Part shown: one piece after another, positions 46,090 through 58,400 of the stretch
Position numbering within the stretch: the first letter of the stretch is position 1
Layout: each line of letters starts with the position of its first letter
Assembly: GCA_024529925.1 (NCBI GenBank)
Contig: JAFEUB010001384.1
Span: forward strand, 1,546,001 to 1,610,000
Direction: 5' to 3'
Length of the DNA stretch: 64,000 nucleotides
Source: Ophthalmolycus amberensis
Lineage: Eukaryota > Chordata > Actinopteri > Perciformes > Zoarcidae
Position numbers and translations under genes: made by a program
The notes under the pieces: model-generated
Databases searched by the model: none
Told to the model about the DNA's origin: nothing
What the model saw: the letters and a program-made list of their open reading frames with translations, nothing else

Positions 46090-47424
46090 TATTTTTGAAC
46101 TGGATTCAAGGTTCAATTTAAAGTTTTTTTTATTTGAATTTATTAAGTAAGTAGTATGTTTGAGCACCCTGGACAAAGATTTGGTAGCCTGGTTTATAAT
46201 GTCTACATCATATCTACTGTAACTGAATCACAATCCCACATTAATAATCCACCAAATTTAATTTACCAAAGTTAACCATGGCCTCCATTTGTGGTCATCA
46301 GTCATTTTCTTTCCACAGTTTTTTCCGTTTTTAAGTGACTCGTACACTTTGCATGCAGTTCACTTCTACTTGAAATGATATATAACATTTTATGCAGCCT
46401 AATATGAACTTTGAATAAAACTTTTATTAATTAAATCAATTCACCCGATTGATGCCTTTGATACTCTGTGTGTATTATTTTTTATTTATATTTTTTATGT
46501 TTTATTCCCAACAAAACATTCCTTTAATATTCCTATAAGAGCCCATAGTCGGCTATGATAACTGGACATTGTCAAAATAAGCATCATACAGGCTCCACTT
46601 CGATGGGGCTATACCTGAGAATCTCTTTGTCTTCATATCCTCGGATTAAAAAACGTGGATACATTTGAGTTTTAAATCGCATTGCCCTCCAAAATACCAG
46701 CTCACTGCAGCTTATTCCTGGTGTAAAAGGAGTCGGACCAGGTGAGGCGTGCTTCGTGTGGTATTTTAGTCTGCCCGGGATGAATGCAGACGTCCCCTTC
46801 TCTCTGAACTATTCTCTTTTCAGAGCCGGCAGCCCCTTGCTGAGTTGGTCGCAATCATTGTTTCTCTGCAGCATTAACCACATTCCAGAGAGGCGCAGCG
46901 CATCCTGTCTACATCCTCGCATTCCTTTTACGCGAACGAGTCCCCTGTGTAAAACGGCGTTTTAGTCAGATTGTCGTGCGCTTACTGAACTCAGATTGAC
47001 ATACAACGGGTATTTATGGCGCATCCGATTATCTGGCCTACTTTAATCTCCAACATATTGACCGTGAGCGAAACTAGAGGAAAAACCAACAAGGCGAAAT
47101 TCCTCCGCGCAGCGCGCCATTGACTGTAAAGACCTTTCAACTTAACAAAAACTGAAGTTGACAAACGTATCCCTGTCGGCAGAAACTGTGAGAAAGAGTT
47201 TGCTTTCTCGGCGAGGGAGGCAAAGCAGAAGAAGACGATGCGGCACGCGGTGGAGATTTTCTGAGTACGTTGGAGGGTTTTTTTCTGTAAATGAGCGACG
47301 GCTGTACCGCGGCGTTTTGTTTTGATTTCCATGTGAAATGCAATTAGTGCTCCGCGGTGCTCGCTAGGTTTGGCTCGCGGAGCGGAGCACACTCTGAACT
47401 TGTTTCTCGCCTCAGGAGCACAAC
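46090..47424 (+). other. Intergenic, with wtip upstream region at the right end
   Basis: AT-rich from 46090 to about 46700, then GC content rises toward the wtip start codon. The last 400 bases hold CpG words (gcgcagcgcgcc, accgcggcg, ctcgcggagcgg), as expected for a CpG-island promoter and leader. No other gene was recognised. Confidence 0.5.
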
Positions 47425-49385
47425 ATGGAGCACTACCAGGAAGATTTGGGACTCCGGGCCAGTAAATTGATGGAGGACCTTTCCCTGTACGATGCGTATA
47501 AGGACGGGATGTACAACGCGAGGAGAGACCTGGTGATTAACCCCGATTTAGACTTTTCGGCTCCGGCTGTAGCGGAGCACAAGAGCACGCCGATGAATGG
47601 CACATCTGTGCTTCACCAGCAGCATCACATTGTGGAGAATTTCACGTCTGGGAATAAAGTGTACACCGCGGCTCCGGTGCGCCCCGTGAACTGCAACCGG
47701 GCCGTTCCCGTGGATTTTTGTGCCCCTCAGAGAGACGCGGCTTACGCCGAGGAGGGCTGCTGCACCAAATCCGAAGTGGCTCTGCCGTGCTACACGGGCG
47801 CCTCCGAGAGGCACAGGAGGTACTCTCTGGAGGTGCAGGGCCACAGGTACAGCACCGGCTCCGCCTTCGACGGCGTGCCCCTCAACAAGCCGGCGGCGCT
47901 GCCCGGCAACAGGTGCAACAGTGTCTGCATCACCAGCAGCCACGACGGGAGGTACAACGCCACCAGTCCCCGGTCCAGCTTAGCGTCGTCCCTGTCCTCT
48001 CAAGAGCAGAGCAAGCACGCCAGCCCGAGGTCGAGCATCAGCAGCCCGCGCACGAGTTTGGTGGTGCCGAGTCAGGACAGGTACTCGAGCCCCAGGTCCA
48101 GTTTAGTGCACTGCGAGGGCAACAGCGTCCTCAGTCCCAGATCCAGCTATGCAAGCACCGCCAGCGACACGAGTAAGCACTCCAGCCCACGGGCCAGCCT
48201 CAACAGCTGCGACTGCTGCAGCAAGCCCAGCAGCAACCGCACCAGCGGCATCAGCATGGGCTACGACCAGAGGCACGCCAGCCCCAGGTCGAGCACGGCG
48301 AGCCAGTACTCCTTCACCACCAGCCCGAGATCCAGTTACTCCGATTCTCGGTACGGGCCCGTGGTCAACCACGATCTGGAGGGGGCGATTTTGCACGCAG
48401 CGCCGCTGGCGAGCCCTCGCTCGAGCATCTGCAGCCAGGACGGGAGCGCGAGACCGGGGACCACCTGCGAACTGCGTGGTCAGTCCGCGGTCCAGCATCT
48501 CCAGCCATAGCTCCAGGAGTTCCCGCAGCTCCAGGGGGTCTATGAGCACCTACCCAGACCTGCAGCTGCCCTCGCCGCGGTCATCCATGCTGGGCAGCAG
48601 TTTGCACGAGGATACGCTGCTGCAGGAGTTTGGAGACTCCAACGGGATCCAAAGTCGCATCCATCTCCAGGGGCTCTCGGCGGTGCCAGAGCCCCAGCAG
48701 CAGTCAGCCCATACGGGAGGGACTGTGGAGATGACCGCGGGGTTGCCATCATCGTTTAGCTATGGGGTGTGCTCAAAATCGGCTTCATCGAGCCAGAGGT
48801 TTAAGATCCCTTACCAGGTGACCCCCAGCCGAGAGAGTGGACCAAGCCAGGCGGAGAGGCGGCTGGAGGCGCTCACCTTGGAGCTGGAAAAGGAGTTAGA
48901 GATGCACATGAAAAAGGAATACTTTGGTAGGTAATATTAATTGCAATTGGGGTTTTATTTATTTATTTATAAAAACTTGGAAGTAATATTGGAAACAACA
49001 CCAGAACATGCAGACAAACAACTGTGATGCTGTTTCTAGCATAGGGAAATCAATTTGTACTCACTTTGACCCAACATGTATTATCTACAAGCCTCCCCTT
49101 TATCAATACTGTATTTTGTGTAGGGTGAGAGTTTTGGTTCTGTGGCCCTTAGAGCACCTGAAAGTTCAGAGAATCAAAGGGACATGGAGCATTATACCCA
49201 ATGTGTTGTACCAAGGTCTGGAATATACGGTGACTCTGGAAGATGGGTGTCTGAGTTGTCATTTGATTGAGATTCTGAATTTGTCATGATGGATGAAAAG
49301 GAACTCATCTGGTCACAGCAGCTCAGCTCCAGAGCCGATGGCTTCTCCTCAGCTCTAGATGCCCCCCCCCCCCCCCCCCCCACAC

Positions 49386-49422
<37 letters not shown>

Positions 49423-52400
49423 TCCTTGCACACTTAAGCCCTCACTGGTGTTGGTCAGATCCCCGCAATGCTGCTTTCAAAGAAAAACCTGCTGCGGTTT
49501 AGAGCACGTCTAGAATCCAAAACAGTGACAGTTTTCAGCCGACAAGAGCAAAGTATTTTAGAATGGAGACAATTCTCTGTGGCAACAATTGAACAAATAA
49601 TAGTACTAGTAGCACGACATGTTATGTTTAACTCTCTATTGAGTGCTCACTAAAATTGGAATTCAAAGAAATAGTTCAAAGAGTCTTTGTGGTTTTTTTA
49701 GGCAAGGCAAGGCAAGTTTATTTGTATAGCACATTTCAACAACAAGGTAATTCAAAGTGCTTCACATAAAACCATTAAAAGCATCAAAACACAAGGCAAA
49801 AGAAAAGGAGATTTCAAAAACAATTAAAAAACAGTGTAAGAAATAAAATGCAGTAGTAAAATGCAGAAATGCAGGAAATTGATTAATATATTAATTGAAC
49901 GTGGTTCAATTAAAGGCAGCAGCAAACAGAAAGGTCTTTTTAGGGTTATTTATAGGTTTTTGTTCTCTTCAAGATCCACTTGCGGCCTGCTAAAGCTACA
50001 TTACCACTAGCAGCCCCCTCTGTGGCAGATAAGAGTGGCATTGCAGGGCAATAGTAATTTCTGTCTTGGCAGAGCTAACATTTCCACAGCGCTGCACCTC
50101 GCTGAATGGATCCTTCTGTTCGGCCCAGAGCAGACACCCTTCGGTCATTCGGAGCAGTGGGGTCTGGATGTGTTGGACATGCCTCTTAATATCCTCTGAT
50201 AGACGGATTGTGGCCAGTGATTTGTGTTGGTTTGTTTTGCCTGATTTCAAGAACTGAACATTGCAGCACATTTGTTTTAGGACTATAAGGACTGTGAAGC
50301 CTGATATATTCAGTGCAACAACACGGCCACAGAAAGCCCGCTGAGGAAGTTGCTGTCTACCTTTGAATTAGCAGCCAGACAAATGGCTGCAGCCAGAGAA
50401 CAGTGGCGTGTTTTATAGCCAGTGGTGCACTTGCTCAGAGTGAGGCTGAGACAGCTGTTCATTTGTTCCAGAGAGGCAGGTGAGAGCAGGAGGATGGGAG
50501 ACAGGAGGAAGAAATGAGGAAGACAGCGAGGGGGGAGGGGGGAGGGGGGGGTAGTAATGGAGAGAGAAAGGAAAAGGAGGAAGAGAGAGAGAGAAGAATG
50601 CAGTCAGACGCGCTGAGCCCAATAGAGACAGCTCTGTTTCCGTAGCGACAGTGGAGAAATTGACTGCCGGGGCCTTTTTTTTTGGAGGGGGGGGGGGGGG
50701 GGGAGAGGGAGCAACGCCTGCCAGTGTCCCACACTGCCGGCCGGCCCTTGTGTGGCCTGTGTTTGTTGTGGTGGAGAAGGAGCTGTGAATCAACAGCTGG
50801 CCCGATACAGGCCTGCAATTGAAGCAGCAGAGGGAGGCCCCCCCCCCCCCCCCGGACCTCCCCTCCCCTCCTCTCCACCAAACGCCACCTGGCCCTGACT
50901 CCCCCGCGAAGCCCTTCATTAACCAGCCGGTGGGGAGTCGGGCAACACCAGACACTTGGCACACGATCTTGGCTGGCGGGCCAGACGTAGTTGGTGGGGG
51001 TCAAGTCTGATCACCTGCCCAGAATTCTAATGGCAGTAGTCATGCACAGGCCTGACAAACACACTTGCTGACTGACAGCACACAAGCCTGCCCTCTGTAT
51101 TTACTGTTCATGCACAAATGGCAGCTCGCATGAGATTAGATTTTTTTTCAAGACATTTGTAAGACTCACTATATGCTTTCAGCCTACATTCTCCTCTGAT
51201 TTGTCAAACGCTCTCAGATTACAGGAGAAGACCTCTCTCCCGAAATGATGGCGTATCGCCAGGCTTTTGTGCTGTAAACGCCATCGGCTTTTCTTTCTCT
51301 TTGTTCCTTATTGCAAATTGGGAAGTAAAATACTGCAATCTTTCACATTGCCGTATCAGTGTGAGTTCAGTAAACAGCTAGTTATCAAATCAAACACCAG
51401 CTCCAGAGTTCCCCAAGAAGCACAAAAATACCCATGAATCACCAGAGAAGTCGTTCTTCGAGTGTCTGGAACTCTAAATATGGGATGACACACTGTCGGC
51501 ATGATGGGAAGTTAATTGCTTCATGCTTTTCAAGGTCTGCAGCCGTGAGCAAGTGTTTGCTTTCATTACACAGTGCATCACAGCTTTCTATGGTTCCTCT
51601 GTTCTGTTGGCCCAAGTCTCTTTTGTATTCTATATTGTCTTCTTTCGGATAGGTGGGCGGGATCTGCAGATTATACAGTCTGTGGTGATGTTGTTGCTCT
51701 GACGTTGTGATTTATTATACAGGATCATGATTATTTTGTGCTGGACAGACACATGAAGCGGCCCTGTCTGCAGTAACTCAATAATCCAAAAAGACATGCG
51801 GGAGTTTTCAAATAAGTAGCAGCATTTGGTTCACCCCTCTTTAAACGCTACCGTCATGGCGTCTAGACCTCAAAGTCACACCGAGTGGTCGTTTCATGAG
51901 TCAGGCGGTGCAAACCTTCTTACAACTCGCAGCACGTTCTGTGTTGTTTTCAGTGATGGCAGAATATGAAGTGGCGTGTTTGTAAAACACCGTTGCACAT
52001 TACTTTATTCCATCAGAAAGGTTTTCCTTCGTCTGATCCAGCTTTCACACAGCTGATCACACTTTCCTGACTTTCGTCTCGCCGAAATAACTTAAAATGT
52101 ACTTCTTTTTTTTTTCATACGCATGCTGACTCATCTCCTGTTTTCATTTCATCTTCAGACTCATCAGTCTGAGTGTGATGTTGAAAGGCCTTCCCACGAG
52201 CATAATAACACGGCCACATATTGAGCAGCGGCGCTGCTGAAAGGATTGCGGCTTGATCTGAGCAGCAGTGTTCAGCCCAAAGGCGCCGGGATGTATATGT
52301 GTGCATCCAGTGATGCCGTTTTATTTTCAACCCCAGTGAATGCACAACATCCTGTCCTTGCCACATGTACATGTTATGAAATGGGCACATGAGGGATTCG

Positions 52401-55400
52401 GCATCCTGTTTTCAATGAATGTGAAGCGTGTTTCAGAGATTCCCCCGCTGTCCCGTGAACTCACTCGTAACAATCTCGACTGTCTTGCCAACACACGGTT
52501 GTATAGATTTGAAGAATCTTTAATATAGTTGCAACCAGAGGGAATAAAGTAATGGAGGTAAATCAATATGACTTTATAAATAAATCATTCTTTTTTTTTT
52601 TTTTTTTTTTAGAGAATCAAAGCCAAAGAGCAGGGCCATAGATTCATTCCGTGGGAAAGAAATGAAAAATGGAGCTGCTTCAAACTCTCTCCCTCTCTTA
52701 TCATGAAGCTAGATAGTTGTGCGTAAGAGTAGACACATGACATGAGAACACACACACACACACACACACACACACCTGCTATCTGGGTCCTGATAGATTT
52801 GTGTCACGGTCAGAGACTTCAGACAGATGTGTAGAGACTCAGTCGTACCCGGTTGATTTGTGTTAGTGACCGGTGTGTCGAGGCTGCATTGTGCTGTCGG
52901 TGTATGCAGGATGACCATACACACAGTGGAGAAACCCATGCACAAAGAACAAAGCAGCGACTAGCACTGGCATCACACGCACTGTAATCTGAGTTAGCAT
53001 TAGTCACAAAAAGACCATACCTCACTCCAGCCCAAACACCGGTAACGTTCACAACCCGCGTGGAGTATGATACATCAGAAGAAGCCGGTCCATGTCATCC
53101 GTTGTTGTCATTGCAAGTGTGCTGTCCTGATGCAGTAACAGAACAGGAACAAGGCCTGCGTGATGAACACTCACTCGGGTTAATTCTGCGTGCTCACACA
53201 AAGGAGGTAGCGTCCAAAAATGTACGAGTCAATCCCACAATACAGTAAAAGTTAAAGGATTTGGTACAGTGAGAGATGAGGGGAAAGTAAGGTCTGTACA
53301 GTGGCGGAGAGTGATCAGCAGAGATAAATATAATCCCATATTTATATATTATCATATACAATTTGAATAGACTGTTATTCATTAATAAGATAATTATAAA
53401 TGAGCTGTATTTTGAACAGTGGAGTGAGCACGTGGTACGATTGGATAACTTTCATAGAGCTCCTGTGTTTTATTCGAAACAGATCATTATAATGTTTCAA
53501 AGTGCTTGTGCTGCAGAAAATACAGTTATGTTTGATATAAGAAAGGGAATGCCGAATAAACACTTGGTAAATACTGTGTGGTCACTGTGCAGCGTGTGTA
53601 ATTTACTTGGAGCAAATGTTCAGTGTGTCGATGATTTTCTTGTAAAAAGGCTACAAGAGGGCATTTTCTATTTACAGTCATGGTCTCATTGAGTCCATAC
53701 AAAGGTTTCCTATTCACAAAGTGGCCTCATGTCCCCGTGAGCGTCAGTGATGAATAAGAAACCTATGCTGAACCAGACGCAGCCAGGAGGCAAATCGGGA
53801 ATGACAGAATTTCTAAGAACTGATGTGCAACAGTAAATGCTATTCATTATCGACGATGGTGAGCTGGCAGATTGGGTGAATGCTTCTGCTTCAACCGTCT
53901 TTGGCCGCGGGGCTGATCAATCCGATGTGTTTATCAGGAGGAATGCTTACTTTTGCTGGCTGTGAGATTTCACTGAGACGTCTTTCTGGTCTTTGAATAA
54001 GGAATTCATGGAGGTAAAAGAAAGCAGAAGTGTTCGAGCACACACACGGATACCTGCGTGTTCTTCTACTTACCGTCTTTGACTTTCATCCTGGAGAAAT
54101 GACTCAGCCAGTCGAGCTCATTTCAAGTTTACTCCTTCATTCTTGTCGCCCGTTGTTTTTCGGTCATCTTCGAGTGAAGTGGTGAGTTCAAGGTTCCACC
54201 AGGAAATGCCAATATTTGACTTGGATTCCGATTAATTCATTTGTGCCTGCACTTTGTTGTGAGGTCGAGAGGGAAGTCATGGAACCTTTGGGTGTCCTTT
54301 TATCTGTTTCCTACAATGCCACCGGTGCGGTTATGAAAGGGAAGTCCTCGCGTCAGATAGCCTGGGAATTCTACGATCTACGTCTCCGAAAGTGTGTCCT
54401 TGCTCCGAATCCTTCCTGAGTTATGTATGTATTTCAAAAGATAAGTCCCAGTAATAATTTGTCGGGGTGGGGGGGTGCAGCTCCCTGTTGGGATCTTGTG
54501 TCCTGTAGGCACTGTGACCCTGGACTCACCCCACCCAGGCTTTGACCCTGCCCTCCCTGAGGAATGTGACCCCAGTGGAGGTCGTCTTGTGCTGTGAGAG
54601 TTTGGAGATCGTTAGTCGGCTGCTGCGTCCAAATAGTTTAAAACCGCTGCTTTTTTAATTTATTTTTATCCCGCTATCTCATTTGTTCACTGAAGCTCAT
54701 CATACTCTTTGTGTTCAGGTGTAATGTGGAGCACTGGTGTACCTGCTTTTCTCAAAAACAAGAACACAAAAGTTAGTTTTTTGTGCAAAAGTTTTAATAG
54801 TTGTGGTTATTTTATAAGAAAGATTTATTTTTTATTTTTCTGTCCTCCTCTCACTGGTCTGAAGTGGGCGGGCTCAGTGGAAGGAGGGGGATGTCACTGA
54901 CTTCTGTGCACCAATCACTGCAACAAATCATAATCTGATTTCAGTCTCTGGGGCTGTTTGTGTATGTTGTTAGCACTGCCTGTCAAATCTGATCAAACAC
55001 ACCCACGCAACCCTGATGACGCTGAGATGAAGAGTCATAATGAATGATAACTATTCATGCAATATTTCTCAGCTTTAACTTCTCTTATAGAGAAATACTG
55101 AAGAGTTAACGTTGGGTTTTTTATTCTGATCTTTTTTTTTTGATATTTAAAGACAACTTTACAAACTTTTTTGGTGACTTCTGAAAAACTGTGGGGGTCA
55201 GTCATGCGCTGAGGGAGTTTGGACTCGAGTGTTTCTAAAATCCTGTTTACGACCACAAATACAGTAGTAGGAGTCAGGGGTTAAACAACACCATCCTCAT
55301 CTGTAAAGCATCCTCATCTGAGTTTAGTTGTACAAGTTGAGTGTCAGTTTATATACAGGGAAATGTTTTATACCATGTTCAATAAAAATGGACTCTCAGC

Positions 55401-58400
55401 AACGACCGATATACTTTTAAACGTCAATTCAGGGGTGTTGCAGTATCTTCAGCTCACCCTGCATGCTCCAGGCAACGAAGAAAAGCACTAAGTTGTTGGA
55501 GCACCTCGTTACTGGCCTGCTCTTCCTAACAATCCCCTCACGTCCTCTCTGCACATTCTAACACAATCACAAGCTCCTCTGAAGTAGTTTGCCTTCAAAC
55601 TGTATGATGTAATGCATAGAAATGACGCGGGGAAATGAAATATGACTTGTGAGTCAATAATCAACCAGAAATTTGGAGTGTTTTCATAAACCAGATGTGC
55701 ACCTGATGTGAAATGTTTTGTTTTTTGGCAGTGTGGTTTCAGAGAATTCCTCTGTGTAAGTTGGTCTTCAAAAGCTGCATATCGAGTAGAGGATGACGGA
55801 GAGTAGTGATGACATTTGTAGCAGGTTAATCATTTTTCTTTCTTTTCTTTTCCTGCATAATTCCAGGAATGCACACACGATTCGGCAGTCGTTTTGTTTC
55901 ATCAGCTTTCCAGCAAAGTGCCGACAAATCTTACAGCATGTCCAGAAATGGTGCAACAGTAGCAGACAATATCCTCACTGGATAGTACAAGCTAGTTCAA
56001 TATCCGCTCAATTCAAAACAATCTTTAGCATAACATCAGCCATGAAGAAGAGGAGAATCGATATTAAACTTTCATGAAGACAAAGTGCTTTTGAATGATT
56101 CACCAGGAGATCTTCTTGTTGCATACAAAGCCCTTTGCTCAGGATACATGACGTCGGCTAACTGACCGCGTGTCTCTTCACAGGTATCTGTGTCAAATGT
56201 GGGAAAGGCGTGTATGGAGCCAGCCAAGCCTGCCAGGCCATGGGGAACCTGTATCACACAAACTGCTTCACCTGCTGCTCCTGTGGTAAGTAAAACTCAC
56301 AGTTTAGTGAAATAACAGTAGAAGCTGGTGCGTCATCGGGTCTGCATTTTGTGGACGGTATGTGAAAGAGAAGGATGTTGTTGCTACTGATTCAGTGACT
56401 TCCACTGAGGGCAACAACTTGAGCCCATTTGTTCTTTTTGGCCTATATTGGTTTGCATTTTGGCCAATTGGCGCCATTAAAAGTATGCAGAATTAGCTGT
56501 TAGCAGTTCTTGTCTGCAGTGTGCCCATGGAGGTAAAGACAAATACCACCGGGTAACTTTGATACTGAAGAAAACGTACAATCGTGGTGATTCTCAAGCG
56601 AGTTCTGGAGTTATAAGGAGCGTCTTTTCTCCGAGCGGATTTATTTACGTTTATTGCCGATGGGCATTGCCCATGAGTGAAGTGTAAGTCACATTGGGTC
56701 TGAACATGTGCATCAAATGTGTGTGGTCAGGGTTGACTGAGATATAACACGGAGGAGTGTTTTGTAGTTTTGTTGTGCAAATTGCAACAATCGGGGCGCC
56801 AGGTGTTTTAAAGTGCCTTAATTGTCTCCATGAGCTGCAGCAGCTTGTTATGACAACAGCTGCTGCAGCTGCAACTTCTGTCCATCTTGAAAAAGCATGG
56901 CCACATTTTTCGGGCCAAACTACAATAACGAAGTTGTTGCTTTTAGAACGACTGCACGCACCTCCCCTGTTTCATCTCCCACAGTATCCTTGCCTCACAT
57001 CCCTCCCTCCATACAAGCCCCTGCAACTCCCCCGCGAGGGAGGCGTGCATCACAGTCTCAAAACCTCTGAACTCCACGGAAGCTGCGCTTGCTGTGACCA
57101 GATAACGTTTAAAGAGTGAGGAAATATGATGATCTAAGAGTTGTTCTTTTCTTGTAAGCCCACTCACAACTTCATGTTGTTGTGTCAGCATGGCACCACA
57201 CATGTTTGAATCAGAAATGTGGACGATGATGAAAACAGTGGGAATAAATATGTGCCGCTGACGCTTCCCGGATCCCCACCTTTCTCTCTCTGCAGACTCC
57301 TGTGTTCTTTCATACAGCCTCGCTCTAAGCCTCAGCTGCTGCTGGCGCTGCTGAAAAATCATCATTAGTATCACCAGCTCTCTGTCAGAGGTGGTGTTAT
57401 GGTCGGGAATCAAAACATCTGCTGCCTAAAAAAAAAAACCTCAGTGGAATAACAGGGCAGCTAATAATGCCGCAAAGAAATAAAAAGCTGACATTATTTG
57501 GTCTTTAACACTAATTAAATCTGTTCTCGAGCTCACAGTAGTGTGTGTGTGTGTGTGTGGTGTGTGTGTGTGTGTGTGTGTGTGTGGACGCCCCTGTCAC
57601 CCGACTCCAGCCCGCCTCTCCTGTTTCCCGGAGAAACAAGAGGAAGATGTCGGGAGAGAGCTTTTTAGCCAGGTTGCTTCCATTCATATGTGTACTATAC
57701 ATGGACACTGATCCTCTGCCCCACCCCCTCCGGCTGTGGAAGGACTGCCTATAATTTACATGTAACCGAAGCCACATACTTTCCGATTTATTGTGTGTCT
57801 GAAGAAAGAGGGGCCAGATGCCGAGTGTCCAGTTGCTGAAGTTGTGGGGTTTTGCTGCGGAAAAAGTAGCCTCTGACCTGGCCGACTTCTGTTTTAACAG
57901 TCCCGATTGTGGTTTAGCGTTTAGTTTAGCGATGCACTCAGAAAACTGCTTTCAGTGATTAAATGAAACAAAGGCAAACGTGTTTGTGAGATCACCAGGT
58001 TATTTCCTCTGAAGACTAAAAATACTCTGAGGATGACTGGATAACTTCTTTGCTCTGTAAAATAGCTACGTACGTGGGACTTTATTGCAGTTGGACGAAA
58101 ACCACAGACGGCTCCTGAGAGAATCATTGTCGAGATCACGTCCAGGATGATTTAACAACTCATTTTGTGAGCTCGGCGCAGGCCGTCCTCGATAGCTTCG
58201 CGGCCCATCCTGCCGCTCGAGATGGTTCATTGGCAACGTAAACTCTTGTGATGCATCATCAGTCGTGAAGGTCTCTGAGAAGTTTAGTTTCAAAGTGCCC
58301 GCACTTGTCATAACAAAGGCCACTGATTTAACAGGAGCTGCGTTCTTATCTCCCTGTTTGTTTTTTGGGTTTCTCTCTACTTCTTTTGTTGTTTTTCTCT

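Larger units (their letters stand above)
48927..56183 (+). other. wtip intron 1: no additional gene seen
   Basis: 7.3 kb. It holds a poly-C/(CA)n tract (49361-49420), a LINE-type 3' end (49697-49870), purine-rich and poly-G/poly-C tracts (50500-50860), a poly-T run (52591-52611) and a CA repeat (52749-52775). Open frames such as 50413-50964 are simple-sequence artefacts. Confidence 0.6.

Noticed and set aside
48103..48549. Long minus-strand Ala/Arg/Gly-rich frames over wtip exon 1
   Set aside because: They are antisense shadows of GC-rich, SPRSS-coding sequence.
50413..51004. Overlapping minus-strand frames of about 180 codons with Pro and Gly runs
   Set aside because: They arise from the poly-G, poly-C and purine-rich tracts in wtip intron 1. 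Two overlapping frames are open for the same reason.
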